Below are positions 17,223 to 24,698 of a stretch of DNA of 35,219 nucleotides, piece after piece; within the stretch, counting starts at the first letter, position 1, and every line of letters begins with the position of its first letter. The notes beneath the pieces were generated by a model. That model made no database searches and was not told where the DNA came from. It saw only the letters and a program-made list of their open reading frames with translations. Origin of the DNA: Bacillota bacterium (GTDB lineage: Bacteria; Bacillota; Sulfobacillia; Sulfobacillales; JAIMBI01); contig JAJZWS010000031.1 of NCBI GenBank assembly GCA_021846565.1, positions 1 to 35,219 on the forward strand, in the 5' to 3' direction. A program made the position numbers and the translations under genes.

Positions 17223-17465
17223 GTGCCGGCGATGAAGATATCCAGCAAGCGGCAACTGACACGGCCAAGCACATTGGCCAAGCAGGCGGGCAGCGGTCCG
17301 CATGACCGCGTGTGGGTGACGCTTGTGGGGGATGAGATTCGCCTGCGAAAAGTGCCGGACGATCCCGTCGCTTACTTTGCTGGCATCCTGTCGCGGTCAT
17401 TTGCCAACCCGGACGACGCGGACCGGTGGCTTGGGGAGGAACGTGATGCGTGGCACTCGACCTGA
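17223..17465 (+). CDS. AbrB-like antitoxin
   Basis: An 80-residue protein opening MKISSKRQLTRPSTLAKQAG (from the ATG four codons in), which resembles the N-terminal beta-hairpin of AbrB/MazE DNA-binding domains. It continues with DRVWVTLVGDEIRLRKVP, the second hairpin. The acidic tail DDADRWLGEERDAWHST would bind the toxin. It overlaps the next PIN gene by 16 bases. GTG at 17223 is preferred for ribosome-site spacing; ATG at 17232 is the alternative. The match is weaker than for the first pair, but the context supports it. Confidence 0.65.
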   Translation: MPAMKISSKRQLTRPSTLAKQAGSGPHDRVWVTLVGDEIRLRKVPDDPVAYFAGILSRSFANPDDADRWLGEERDAWHST

Positions 17466-17887
17466 CCGGCGGGACCTCGCACTCAGTCCTATTGGACACG
17501 AACGCCGTCATATACTTCCTGGCGAATTTCGATGGCGACGCCGCCGTGCTGCAGCCGCTTTTCCAAGCGGCGGCGTCCGGGCAGCTTGCGCTCATGATAT
17601 CCGTGGTCACGGAAGCGGAAGTTCGCGTCCGGCCGGAGGCAACAGGAGACCAGGCGGCGCTGGTGGCCACTCATGGATTTTTTCGGCGATTTCCGGGGCT
17701 CACGGTGTTGCCGGTGGATCGCGCGGTGGCGAGGCGGACCGCCCAGATCCGCGCCGAGCAGCGCGATGCGCTCATCGTGGCGACCGCGCAGCTGGCGCCA
17801 GGCGTGGCGATTGTCGGAAGTGAGCTGGCCGGGCGCGGGAAGACCGAGCCATGCGAGTTCACCGCATGGGACCCTCTGGTGGGATAG
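17450..17887 (+). CDS. PIN-domain ribonuclease toxin (VapC-like)
   Basis: A 145-residue PIN-domain protein beginning at a GTG nine bases after GGGGAGGA inside the antitoxin gene. Asp16 (VLLDTNAVIYFL), Glu55/Glu57 (SVVTEAEVRV) and Asp106 (QRDALIVATAQL) match the metal-binding acids. The fourth position is Glu125 in VGSELAG rather than the usual Asp. It is the predicted mRNA, tRNA or rRNA endonuclease of the pair. It is only distantly similar to the PIN toxin at 11180. Confidence 0.78.
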   Translation: MALDLTGGTSHSVLLDTNAVIYFLANFDGDAAVLQPLFQAAASGQLALMISVVTEAEVRVRPEATGDQAALVATHGFFRRFPGLTVLPVDRAVARRTAQIRAEQRDALIVATAQLAPGVAIVGSELAGRGKTEPCEFTAWDPLVG

Positions 17888-18193
17888 AGGAATCCGCACC
17901 GGTCGCGAGCGTCCACGGACTGACGCACCTGCACCCGGGAGCCAGAGAGGTCCCTTGCCGTTCCACGACCGCTTCCGCTCACCGTGGATTCCTGGCACGC
18001 CCATCGCAGGGCAGGACCGGCTCCGTCCGACCCTGCAGACCCGCGGTGACGGGGCGCTTTCTCAGCGTCAGCTCGCCGTCCATCGTCCACCGATGCATCC
18101 GAGGCGGGCCGGCTCCGATGAGCGTAAGCGGTTTCGCTATGCTGTCATGGCAGGGGTGGTTTGAGCCATTCCAGGCCCAAAAGGGGGATCGCG
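17888..18193 (+). other. 306-bp intergenic region before the D-aminoacylase gene
   Basis: No convincing gene on either strand. A TATGCT near 18138-18143 could be the -10 of the D-aminoacylase promoter, but no good -35 stands 17 bases upstream. The ribosome site AAAAGGGGG lies just before the ATG at 18194. Confidence 0.4.
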
Positions 18194-19720
18194 ATGCGGA
18201 CGGTGATTGCCAACGTGACCGTGCTGGATGGGTCGGGAGGGCCCTCCCGGGCTTCGGATGTGTGGCTGGATGGCGAGCGGATTGACCACCTGGCCGCGCC
18301 CGGCCTTTCCCACGGACGCGCCACCGTGGTGGCCGGCGACGGGTTGGTGTTGGCGCCCGGCTTTATCGACGTGCATTCCCACGCCGACCGCTCGCCGTTC
18401 GCGAACGAGCCCGATACCACCAAACTGCTGCAGGGCATCACCACGGAAGTGGTGGGCAATTGTGGCTCGAGCCCTCTTGACGCCGACGACCATCCCACCA
18501 GCTATCTGACGGCCCTGGACCGGGCGCGGTCGGTGACCAACCTGGCGCCGCTGTTGGGCCACGGCAGCCTTCGGCGGCGCGTGATGGGCATGGCGGGGCG
18601 GGCGCCTCGAGCCCAGGAGGCCCGCACCATGCGGGCTTGGCTCGAGCAGTCGCTGGACGCCGGGGCGTTTGGCCTGTCGTCGGGCCTGTTTTATGCGCCG
18701 GGTTCCTATGCCGACGCCGACGAGCTGGCGGCGCTCCTGGAGGGGCTTGCCAGCCGCCCTCTAATTTACGCCAGTCACATTCGCAATGAAGGCAGCCGCC
18801 TGGTGGAGGCGGTGGACGAGTTCTTGGCCGTCGGTCGGCAGACCCACACGGCGCTCCAACTGTCCCACCACAAGGCGGCCGGGCTGCCCAATTGGGGGCG
18901 GACGGCGGAGACGCTTCGCCACATTCACGCAGCTCGTGCTGACGGGGTGGTGGTGGCAATGGACGCGTATCCCTATACCGCGTCCAGCACCTCGGTATCA
19001 GCCAACTTGCCGGGCTGGGTGCTGGAGGGCGGGGTTGACGCGGCCTTGGAGCGCCTGGCGCACCCCGCCACGCGGGACCGCATCCGACGGGAGTGCGAGG
19101 ATCCTGCCCTCGACAGCGAGTGGGAGAGCATGGTGGCGGCCACCGGGTACGACCGCATGGTGGTGGCCTGGAACCCGGCTGGCGGGACGGGGCAGGGCCA
19201 GACCCTGGCCCAGTATGCCCGCGAGCGGCACCTGTCGCCCTTCGACGGTATGGTTCATCTGCTGCAGGAGAGCCGGCTGGCCGCTACCATGGTGGCGCAC
19301 AGTATGGACGAGGGGGACTTGGTGCGAGTGCTGCAGGATCCCGAGTGCTGGATCGGGACCGACGGAGTGCTGGGGTCCCGCTCCGCCCGTCCCCACCCAC
19401 GTCTGACGGGCACGTTTCCGCGCGTTTGGCGCGAGTTTGTAGTGAAGCGGCACCTGCTGGCGCCCGAAGAAGCGATTCGGCGCATGACCGGCGGGCCTGC
19501 CACCCACTTTTCGATTCCGGAGCGTGGTCGCGTGGCACCGGGGTGGGTGGCCGACTTGGTCCTGATGGATCCCGACCGACTGGCGGACACCTCGACGTTC
19601 GACCAGCCGTGGACGCCGCCCGAAGGGGTCGTGGGGGTGTGGATGGCCGGCCGCCGCGCGGTGGCGGACGGGCGGTATCTGGGCACCGCCATGGGCCGGC
19701 GCCTCACGCCCGCTCGATAG
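18194..19720 (+). CDS. N-acyl-D-amino-acid deacylase (D-aminoacylase family amidohydrolase)
   Basis: A 508-residue metal-dependent hydrolase that releases D-amino acids from N-acyl-D-amino acids. Metal ligands of the family are present: His61 and His63 in FIDVHSHAD, bridging Cys90 in VVGNCGSSP, His195 in YASHIRNEG, His225 in LSHHKAAG and catalytic Asp390 in IGTDG. The small beta-domain is formed from both ends (TVIANVTVLDGSG and the C-terminal VVGVWMAGRRAV). The ATG at 18194 follows AAAAGGGGG and begins at the first beta-strand. The cysteine ligand separates it from dihydroorotase-like relatives. It may recycle D-amino acids, linking it loosely to ddl in the same block. It is a single-gene unit. 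Confidence 0.88.
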   Translation: MRTVIANVTVLDGSGGPSRASDVWLDGERIDHLAAPGLSHGRATVVAGDGLVLAPGFIDVHSHADRSPFANEPDTTKLLQGITTEVVGNCGSSPLDADDHPTSYLTALDRARSVTNLAPLLGHGSLRRRVMGMAGRAPRAQEARTMRAWLEQSLDAGAFGLSSGLFYAPGSYADADELAALLEGLASRPLIYASHIRNEGSRLVEAVDEFLAVGRQTHTALQLSHHKAAGLPNWGRTAETLRHIHAARADGVVVAMDAYPYTASSTSVSANLPGWVLEGGVDAALERLAHPATRDRIRRECEDPALDSEWESMVAATGYDRMVVAWNPAGGTGQGQTLAQYARERHLSPFDGMVHLLQESRLAATMVAHSMDEGDLVRVLQDPECWIGTDGVLGSRSARPHPRLTGTFPRVWREFVVKRHLLAPEEAIRRMTGGPATHFSIPERGRVAPGWVADLVLMDPDRLADTSTFDQPWTPPEGVVGVWMAGRRAVADGRYLGTAMGRRLTPAR

Positions 19721-19811
19721 CCGAGCACCGTGCCGACGCAGGACGTGGTGCCCGGGACCGGCGCGCCTGGTCCCGCCTTACCCAGGTCGGCGTGGCCCGT
19801 TCCGCAGGACG

Positions 19812-19851
19812 TTGCATTGTAGTCCCGAAATCGGCTACAATGGGACTACAA
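19812..19851 (+). promoter_or_regulatory. Promoter with palindromic operator for the Phd/VapC pair
   Basis: TTGCAT at 19812-19817 and TACAAT at 19836-19841, 18 bases apart, form the promoter. A perfect 10-bp inverted repeat, TTGTAGTCCC (19817-19826) and GGGACTACAA (19842-19851), overlaps it. A third half-site, CTACAAT (19835-19841), pairs with ATTGTAG (19816-19822). The arrangement is what is expected for cooperative repression by the Phd-type antitoxin/toxin complex. Confidence 0.75.
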
Positions 19852-19862
19852 GGAGGGTGGCC

Positions 19863-20147
19863 ATGTCCGAGACGGTGGGAATCCGGAAACTTAAGGCGCA
19901 CTTGAGCGCCTACGTCGGGCGCGCGCGGGACGGTGAAACGGTGCTGGTGACGGATCGAGGCACGGTCGTGGCGCGCCTAGTCCCGCCGTCAGAGGCCGAT
20001 GCGGCCACCCGGGCGCTTCGCGATCGACTGGCGGCGGTGGGAGTGGCGTGGAGCGGACTTAAACCTCTCGGCATGCCCATGGACAGAGCCGCGCGATTCG
20101 ATGAACCCGCGTCGCTGGCCCGCGCGGTACTAGAGAACCGTGACTGA
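19863..20147 (+). CDS. Phd/YefM-type antitoxin
   Basis: A 94-residue protein with the Phd opening VGIRKLKAHLSAYVGRARDG followed by ETVLVTDRGTVVARLVP. This is the DNA-binding N-terminal fold. The C-terminus (DEPASLARAVLENRD) should occupy the toxin active site. The ATG lies seven bases after AAGGAGGG. It is homologous to the antitoxin at 34507-34782. It overlaps the toxin by eight bases and probably represses through the palindrome just upstream. Confidence 0.88.
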   Translation: MSETVGIRKLKAHLSAYVGRARDGETVLVTDRGTVVARLVPPSEADAATRALRDRLAAVGVAWSGLKPLGMPMDRAARFDEPASLARAVLENRD

Positions 20148-20583
20148 GGCCGGGGTTCTCTACCTCGACAGCAGCGCGCTGGTCAAGCTGTATGTGGACG
20201 AAACCGGCTCCAAGGACGTGCGCAGGTGGGTGGCGCACGCCCCCGTTGCCACCACGAGCCGCGTCGCCCATGTGGAGGTCGCGGCCGCCGTGGCCCGGCG
20301 CGTCCGCGAGCAGCTGATGGCGGAAAACGCGGCCAACGCGCTGCGCGCGGTCTGGGAGCGTGACATGGAGCGCCGATTGGCCGTCATCGACCTGTCGGCC
20401 ACGATCGCCGCGCATGCGGCCTTGCTTACGGAGGACTACCCCCTCCGTGGCATGGACGCTATCCACTTGGCCTCGGCGCTATGGATCAAGGGCAGTATAG
20501 GGTCGCCCGTAACGTTCGCGGTGTGGGACGTGCGCTTGGGAGAGGCCGCGCGGCACGCCGGACTGGATGTCTGGGGCGTCTGA
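20140..20583 (+). CDS. vapC: VapC-type PIN-domain toxin
   Basis: A 147-residue PIN ribonuclease. Asp10 in LYLDSSALVKLYVDE, Glu46 in RVAHVEVAAAV, Asp106 in GMDAIHLASAL and Asp130 in VWDVRL are the four metal-binding acids. This LDSSALVKLY subgroup is typically paired with Phd-type antitoxins, as here. It starts at a GTG inside the antitoxin gene. It is clearly similar to the toxin at 34058-34507, but in the opposite orientation. Confidence 0.88.
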   Translation: MTEAGVLYLDSSALVKLYVDETGSKDVRRWVAHAPVATTSRVAHVEVAAAVARRVREQLMAENAANALRAVWERDMERRLAVIDLSATIAAHAALLTEDYPLRGMDAIHLASALWIKGSIGSPVTFAVWDVRLGEAARHAGLDVWGV

Positions 20584-20936
20584 CCAGCGCGCCGCGCGGC
20601 CTGCCCCAACCGTCAGTCGGCAACCGGAATATCCCGCGCCGTTTCACGCCCGACCTGGGGATTCCAACGGTCCTCGCCCTGGTTCTCCCGCGGCCGATGG
20701 TCCGCGGATTGGCCACCGTCCAATCCGTGTACACTGGGGCTGGGAGGTGCCTTCCAGCCATGGCCATCCGCGGGCCCTGTTAACTTTCTGAACAGCCGTT
20801 TTGCACGGACTTCCATAAGTGTTGTTGTAGCTCGGTGCAGCGCGCCGGGTTGGGTCGTTGCTGGACTGCGACGGCTCGCTCTCCTCCTAGTCTCGGCCGT
20901 CTTGAGTGCCCGAGGCATTGGAGGGGAGTGTGGGGT
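20584..20936 (+). promoter_or_regulatory. 353-bp region with promoter, inverted repeat and structured leader before the MFS gene
   Basis: No gene is recognised. GGATTGG (20706-20712) and CCAATCC (20720-20726) form a 7-bp inverted repeat just upstream of TACACT (20730-20735), a likely -10, so the repeat may be an operator over the -35. Directly after it, GGCTGGGAG (20738-20746) and CTTCCAGCC (20751-20759) form a nine-pair hairpin with one G-U. A further CTGTT/AACAG stem lies near 20777-20795. The leader to the MFS ATG would be about 195 bases, unusually long. It matches no riboswitch class that I can recognise. Confidence 0.45.
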
Positions 20937-22175
20937 ATGCGCACGAAGTGGGGACGCACGCCCGCGGTGGGTGTGTCGAGGAAGGTCGTCCGCCGCCGGG
21001 GCATTCTTCTGGGCTACGGCTTGGTGGACGAGGTTGTCACCGCGATTCCCGTGATAGGGGCGCCGCTGTTGCGCGCGGCCCTCAGTCTCAGCTATGCGCA
21101 GTTGGGGTTTTTGTTCGCGGTCGCGGCCTTGTCGGGGTTTTTATTTGAGCCGGCTCTCTCCCTCTGGTCAGACCGTCACGGCCAGCGCGGGTGGATTCTT
21201 GGCGCCCTGGGGGCCCTGACCGTGTGCTTTGCCGCTCTGGGTCTGGCCGATACCTATGGCGAATTGCTGGTGCTGTTTGCCGTTTACTACCCGGCGGTGG
21301 GCATCGCCGTCGGCCTGGCGCAGGCGGTCGTGGTGAATGAGGCGGACGACGCCACCAGTATCATGACGCGGTGGACGCTTCTGGCCGGCATCGGGGACCT
21401 CGTCGGCCCGCTGGCCATCAGCGCCGTCGCCGCCAGCCACTACGGCTGGCGCATGCTGGCTTGGCTGGGCGCCGCGCTGTGGGCGGCGCTGCTGGTGGCC
21501 ACCGTGCGCGTGCCGTTCGCTCCCGGCCCGTCCTCCCCCCGCGCGGGTCGCAGGCCGGGCACTTGGATGCTGGTGCGCGAGGCGCTGGCCACGCCCACGC
21601 TGTGGCGGTGGGCGATCCTGGCGTGGATTCCCACGATGATCGACGAGCTGCTGCTGGCGTTTGCCGCCTTATACCTGCACGGCGTGCGCCATGCGTCCGA
21701 GGCCGAGGTGGGGCTCCTCATCACGGGAACGCTGGTGGCGGCCATGGCGGCGCTCGCGCTGTTGGATCGGGTGACGGTCCTGAGGGCGATGGCCGAACAG
21801 AAGCCGCGGCGCCTCTTGGCTTTGATGGCGCTGGGCGTCCTGTTTGGCATGGTGGGGTTCCTCACGGCTACCACGCCCATCGCCGCGGGAGCCGGCCTTG
21901 CCGTCGTCGGCCTCTTTGGGGCGGGCTGGTATCCCATTGCGCAGGGTCGGACGTTTGCCCAAGCTCCGGGTCGCGCCGTGGTGGTGCGGGCCATCACCAG
22001 CCTCGGCGCCCCGCTTGAGGCGCTGCTGGCCGCCGGCGTGGGGCTCGTCGCACAGCGCTGGGGCCTTGCGGCGGGGGTGGCGTGCATCGCGACCGCCCCG
22101 CTTCTGCTGCTGGCCGCCCTGGCCGGGCGCTGGCCCGCGGAGCGGCCGACCCCCGCCGGGGCCGGATCTCCTTAG
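20937..22175 (+). CDS. MFS transporter
   Basis: A 412-residue membrane protein with about twelve helices in the major facilitator pattern. The first half holds LSYAQLGFLFAVAALSGFLF and the motif A loop SLWSDRHGQRGWIL, including the usual Asp-Arg. The second half begins near residue 215 after a basic cytoplasmic loop (SSPRAGRRPG). The substrate is not evident; it does not resemble a specific drug or sugar family that I can name. The ATG follows GAGGGGAGTG; the upstream extension to 20835 lacks hydrophobic character and is omitted. Its stop codon overlaps that of the convergent M24 peptidase by three bases. Confidence 0.8.
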   Translation: MRTKWGRTPAVGVSRKVVRRRGILLGYGLVDEVVTAIPVIGAPLLRAALSLSYAQLGFLFAVAALSGFLFEPALSLWSDRHGQRGWILGALGALTVCFAALGLADTYGELLVLFAVYYPAVGIAVGLAQAVVVNEADDATSIMTRWTLLAGIGDLVGPLAISAVAASHYGWRMLAWLGAALWAALLVATVRVPFAPGPSSPRAGRRPGTWMLVREALATPTLWRWAILAWIPTMIDELLLAFAALYLHGVRHASEAEVGLLITGTLVAAMAALALLDRVTVLRAMAEQKPRRLLALMALGVLFGMVGFLTATTPIAAGAGLAVVGLFGAGWYPIAQGRTFAQAPGRAVVVRAITSLGAPLEALLAAGVGLVAQRWGLAAGVACIATAPLLLLAALAGRWPAERPTPAGAGSP

Positions 22176-23284
22176 CGGTCCACCTCGATCCAGCGGTGCG
22201 ACAGCGCCGGGAGTACTTCGGCACCGTCCCGGGTCACGGCCACCACGTCTTCGATGCGGACGCCAAATTCTCCCGGCAGATAGATGCCGGGCTCGATGGA
22301 GAACGTCATGCCGACGGCCAGGGGAGTCTCGTCGCCGCGCATCATGAACGGCGGCTCATGACCCTCGAGTCCAATCCCGTGCCCCGTGCGGTGCACGAAA
22401 TACGGGCCATAGCCCGCCCGCTCAATGACGGCCCGCGCCGACCGGTCGACGGCGCTGGCCGGCGCGCCCACCGCCACGGCATCCTGGCCCGCCTGGCGCG
22501 CCTCATCCACGATGGCGAAAATCTCCCGGTATCGGTCGGTGGGGGTGCCCACATAGACGCAGCGGGTGAGGTCCGACCAATAGCCGTCCTTCCGACAGCC
22601 CAGGTCCAGCCACAGCGGGCCGTCGGCCAGCACGGTGTCGTCCGGCTGGTGGTGCGGGGCGGCCGTGTTGGCGCCATACGCCACCAGCTGCCCGCTGGGG
22701 CCGTCGCCCTCGGCCGCGCGAAAGGCTTGCAGCATGGCCGCCTGCACGTCGCGTTCGGTGGCGCCCCGGGTGACAGCCCGGGCGCCGACCAAAAAGACCT
22801 GGTCGGCAATGTGGGAGGCGGCGCGGAGTCGGTCCAGCTCGTCGGCGTCTTTGATCATGCGCAGCGGCCGTAGGACGCGGCTGGCCAAGGACACCTCGTC
22901 GGGTCGCAGTGCGTCCCCCACCTTCAGCACGTGGTCGTGGCGCGTCTTGTCGGACAGCAGCAGGGTGCCTCCGCCAGCGGCCGAGCCCGTGGCCAGCTCC
23001 AGCGCCTCGTGGAGGCGACGCTGGGGTCCCTCATCGTCCGCGTAGTCCAACACCGGCAGGTGCCCGAGCCGCAGCCTCACATCCGTGGCATTCACACCGG
23101 GCACCACCAGGGCGGCGCCGGTAGCCCCGACCACCAGGAAGCTCACGCGTTCGTCGCCGGGTGGGGTGTAGCCCACGGCATAGCGGACGTCTTCCCCGGC
23201 CGCCAACAGCAGGGCGCGGGCTCCCGCAGGCTCCAGCTGAGCCCGGATGCGGTCCAGTCGATGGGTCGCGGTGGTGTCGGTCAT
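22172..23284 (-). CDS. M24-family Xaa-Pro peptidase
   Basis: A 370-residue creatinase-fold metallopeptidase that releases an N-terminal residue before proline. The N-terminal half is the creatinase-like domain. In the C-terminal pita-bread domain the five metal ligands are present: Asp227 (LWLDLGC), Asp238 (YWSDLTR), His302 (GHGIGLEGHEPP), Glu331 (SIEPGIYLP) and Glu345 (VRIEDVV). No signal peptide is seen, so it should act in the cytoplasm, possibly in series with the M1 aminopeptidase. The ATG is preceded by GGAGGGG. Its promoter must lie close to that of the divergent rplJ leader. Confidence 0.88.
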   Translation of the reverse strand: MTDTTATHRLDRIRAQLEPAGARALLLAAGEDVRYAVGYTPPGDERVSFLVVGATGAALVVPGVNATDVRLRLGHLPVLDYADDEGPQRRLHEALELATGSAAGGGTLLLSDKTRHDHVLKVGDALRPDEVSLASRVLRPLRMIKDADELDRLRAASHIADQVFLVGARAVTRGATERDVQAAMLQAFRAAEGDGPSGQLVAYGANTAAPHHQPDDTVLADGPLWLDLGCRKDGYWSDLTRCVYVGTPTDRYREIFAIVDEARQAGQDAVAVGAPASAVDRSARAVIERAGYGPYFVHRTGHGIGLEGHEPPFMMRGDETPLAVGMTFSIEPGIYLPGEFGVRIEDVVAVTRDGAEVLPALSHRWIEVDR

Positions 23285-23386
23285 GGGACCCCTCCTTCAT
23301 GATGTCGCTGGCTTGCGCTGCCGCCACCTTCGCGGTCGCGGCCCCGGTTTCCTGTCGAGCCGGGAACGCTGAAGTTTTTTCGCCCC

Positions 23387-23416
23387 TTGACAGCGCCGGT
23401 AGAGTCCCGGTACAAT
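23387..23416 (+). promoter_or_regulatory. Promoter of the rplJ-rplL-rpoBC operon
   Basis: A perfect TTGACA at 23387-23392 and TACAAT at 23411-23416 with an 18-base spacer, giving a start near 23423, just before the L10 leader. Confidence 0.85.
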
Positions 23417-23425
23417 CCCGGTGAT

Positions 23426-23528
23426 GCCCAAGACGGTGGGTGCCGCAAGGCTCAATATCCCGCCCAGGCGATAGCCGTGAACCTCACGAAGCTTGACCTC
23501 TGTCTTGGGCGACAGAGGCTTTTTATTT
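23426..23528 (+). ncRNA. Ribosomal protein L10 leader (cis-regulatory RNA)
   Basis: The transcript before rplJ carries the L10-leader core: CCCAAGACGGTGGGTG, an internal AAGGCTCAATATCCCGCCC segment and a closing strand. GCCCAAGAC (23426-23434) pairs with GTCTTGGGC (23502-23510), forming the closing P1 helix, while GGTGGG pairs with CCCGCC inside. In this family the L10(L12)4 complex binds the leader to set L10/L12 output. Here the P1 3' strand overlaps the 5' arm and loop of the terminator at 23497-23528, so the two structures exclude each other. Confidence 0.85.
23497..23528 (+). terminator. Attenuator terminator in the L10 leader
   Basis: CCTCTGTC (23497-23504) pairs with GACAGAGG (23511-23518) around TTGGGC, followed by CTTTTTATTT. 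It lies directly before the rplJ ribosome site and competes with the leader's closing helix, which makes it the off state of the switch. Confidence 0.8.
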
Positions 23529-23540
23529 GGAGGGGACAGC

Positions 23541-24071
23541 GTGCCCAATGCCGCCAAGGCCGAAACCATCGAGGAGACGCGCGCCTTGTTGGAAGGCAGC
23601 GCCGCCGTGGTGCTGGCCAGCTATCAGAAGCTTTCCGTGACGCAGGTAGGGCGGCTGCGCGACCGATTGGCCGAGCGCGGCGTCCGGGCCCGCGTGGTGA
23701 AAAACACCCTCATCAAGCGGGCCGCCGACGAGGTGGGCATCACCGGGCTTGAGCCCTATCTCAAAGGCCCCACGATGCTGTTGGTGTCCGAGACCGATCC
23801 CGTGGCTCCGGCGCAGGGGGCCCAGGCCGCACAGCGCGAATTTCGCAATCTGGAGATGAAGGCCGGCATTCTGGGCCGCGAGGCGATTGGCTTGGCGGAG
23901 GTGCGCCAGCTGGCCGCCTTGCCAGGGCGCGAGGCGCTCTTGGGTCAGTTTGTGGGGACGCTGGCCGCCCCCATCCAGCGCCTGGTGTGGGTGTTGGACG
24001 CCCCGATTTCCCAATTGGCGCGGGTGTTGGACCAAGTGCGCCAACGCCGCGAGGCCGAGACTTCGGCGTAA
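23541..24071 (+). CDS. rplJ: 50S ribosomal protein L10
   Basis: A 176-residue L10 protein. The N-terminal rRNA-binding domain includes AVVLASYQKLSVTQVGRLRD and RARVVKNTLIKRA, and the C-terminal helix (DAPISQLARVLDQVRQR) binds L7/L12 dimers. Together they form the ribosomal stalk that recruits translation GTPases. The GTG start at 23541 follows TTGGAGGGG; an in-frame TTG at 23493 lies inside the leader RNA and is rejected. It is the first gene of the operon. Confidence 0.96.
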   Translation: MPNAAKAETIEETRALLEGSAAVVLASYQKLSVTQVGRLRDRLAERGVRARVVKNTLIKRAADEVGITGLEPYLKGPTMLLVSETDPVAPAQGAQAAQREFRNLEMKAGILGREAIGLAEVRQLAALPGREALLGQFVGTLAAPIQRLVWVLDAPISQLARVLDQVRQRREAETSA

Positions 24072-24136
24072 GAGGCGCGTTGCCCTATCATTGCCCGATT
24101 AAGGCTGGATGACTGATGACTTAAGGAGGTTGCCCA

Positions 24137-24523
24137 GTGGCACAGGTACAGGAGATTATCGAGCAGGTCAAAACCATGAACGTGTTGGAGCTGTCCCAGT
24201 TGGTGAAGGCGCTGGAAGAAGAGTTTGGGGTCACCGCGGCGGCGCCGGTTGCGGTGGCGGCTCCGGTGGCAGCGGGAGCCGCGCCGGTCGCGGTGGCGGA
24301 AGAGGTGGAGCAGACCGAGTTTGACGTGATTCTGACGTCGGCGGGCGACAAGAAGGTTCAGGCCATCAAGGCGGTGCGCGAACTCACCGGGTTGTCGCTG
24401 ACCGACGCCAAAGCCGTCGTGGACGGCGCGCCGAAAGCCGTAAAGGAAAAACTTAACAAAGTGGACGCGGAAGCCGCCAAAGCTAAGCTGGAAGAGGCCG
24501 GCGCGACGGCCCAAATCAAGTAA
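24137..24523 (+). CDS. rplL: 50S ribosomal protein L7/L12
   Basis: A 128-residue stalk protein with an N-terminal dimerisation domain ([20 protein letters not shown]), an alanine/valine/proline-rich hinge (about residues 35-55) and the C-terminal factor-binding domain ([30 protein letters not shown]). Four to six copies sit on L10 and stimulate elongation-factor GTP hydrolysis. The GTG lies seven bases after AAGGAGG. It follows rplJ by 65 bases. Confidence 0.97.
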   Translation: MAQVQEIIEQVKTMNVLELSQLVKALEEEFGVTAAAPVAVAAPVAAGAAPVAVAEEVEQTEFDVILTSAGDKKVQAIKAVRELTGLSLTDAKAVVDGAPKAVKEKLNKVDAEAAKAKLEEAGATAQIK

Positions 24524-24540
24524 CGGAGCCGAGTATTCCC

Positions 24541-24588
24541 GCCCATCCGCTGGTCGGCCGCAAAACAGGCCTTGACCAGGGGATGGGC
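24541..24588 (+). terminator. Long hairpin between rplL and rpoB (attenuator or processing site)
   Basis: GCCCATCC (24541-24548) pairs with GGATGGGC (24581-24588). Inside it TGGTC pairs with GACCA, and GGCC pairs with GGCC around GCAAAACA. No T-run follows directly, so it may be a partial attenuator or an RNase processing site that lowers rpoB expression relative to rplL, as known for this junction in other bacteria. Confidence 0.55.
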
Positions 24589-24600
24589 TTGTGATACGCT
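24572..24600 (+). promoter_or_regulatory. Possible internal promoter before rpoB
   Basis: TTGACC at 24572-24577 and TACGCT at 24595-24600 with a 17-base spacer. The -35 lies within the 3' arm of the hairpin described for this junction. Confidence 0.4.
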
Positions 24601-24698
24601 TGCCACTTGCCATATTTTTTCTTCTCGCCAAAACTTCATCCGGCCCTGGGAACTGGCCAGACATTGCACGGCAAACACGCTAAGGAGCTGACTGCTTA

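Noticed and set aside
15237-17303. A 688-residue minus-strand frame opposite the OCD-GNAT-DUF1697-phosphatase cluster
   Set aside because: It runs antisense through four genes with clear motifs, and its own composition (Arg, Pro, Ser) is that of a shadow.
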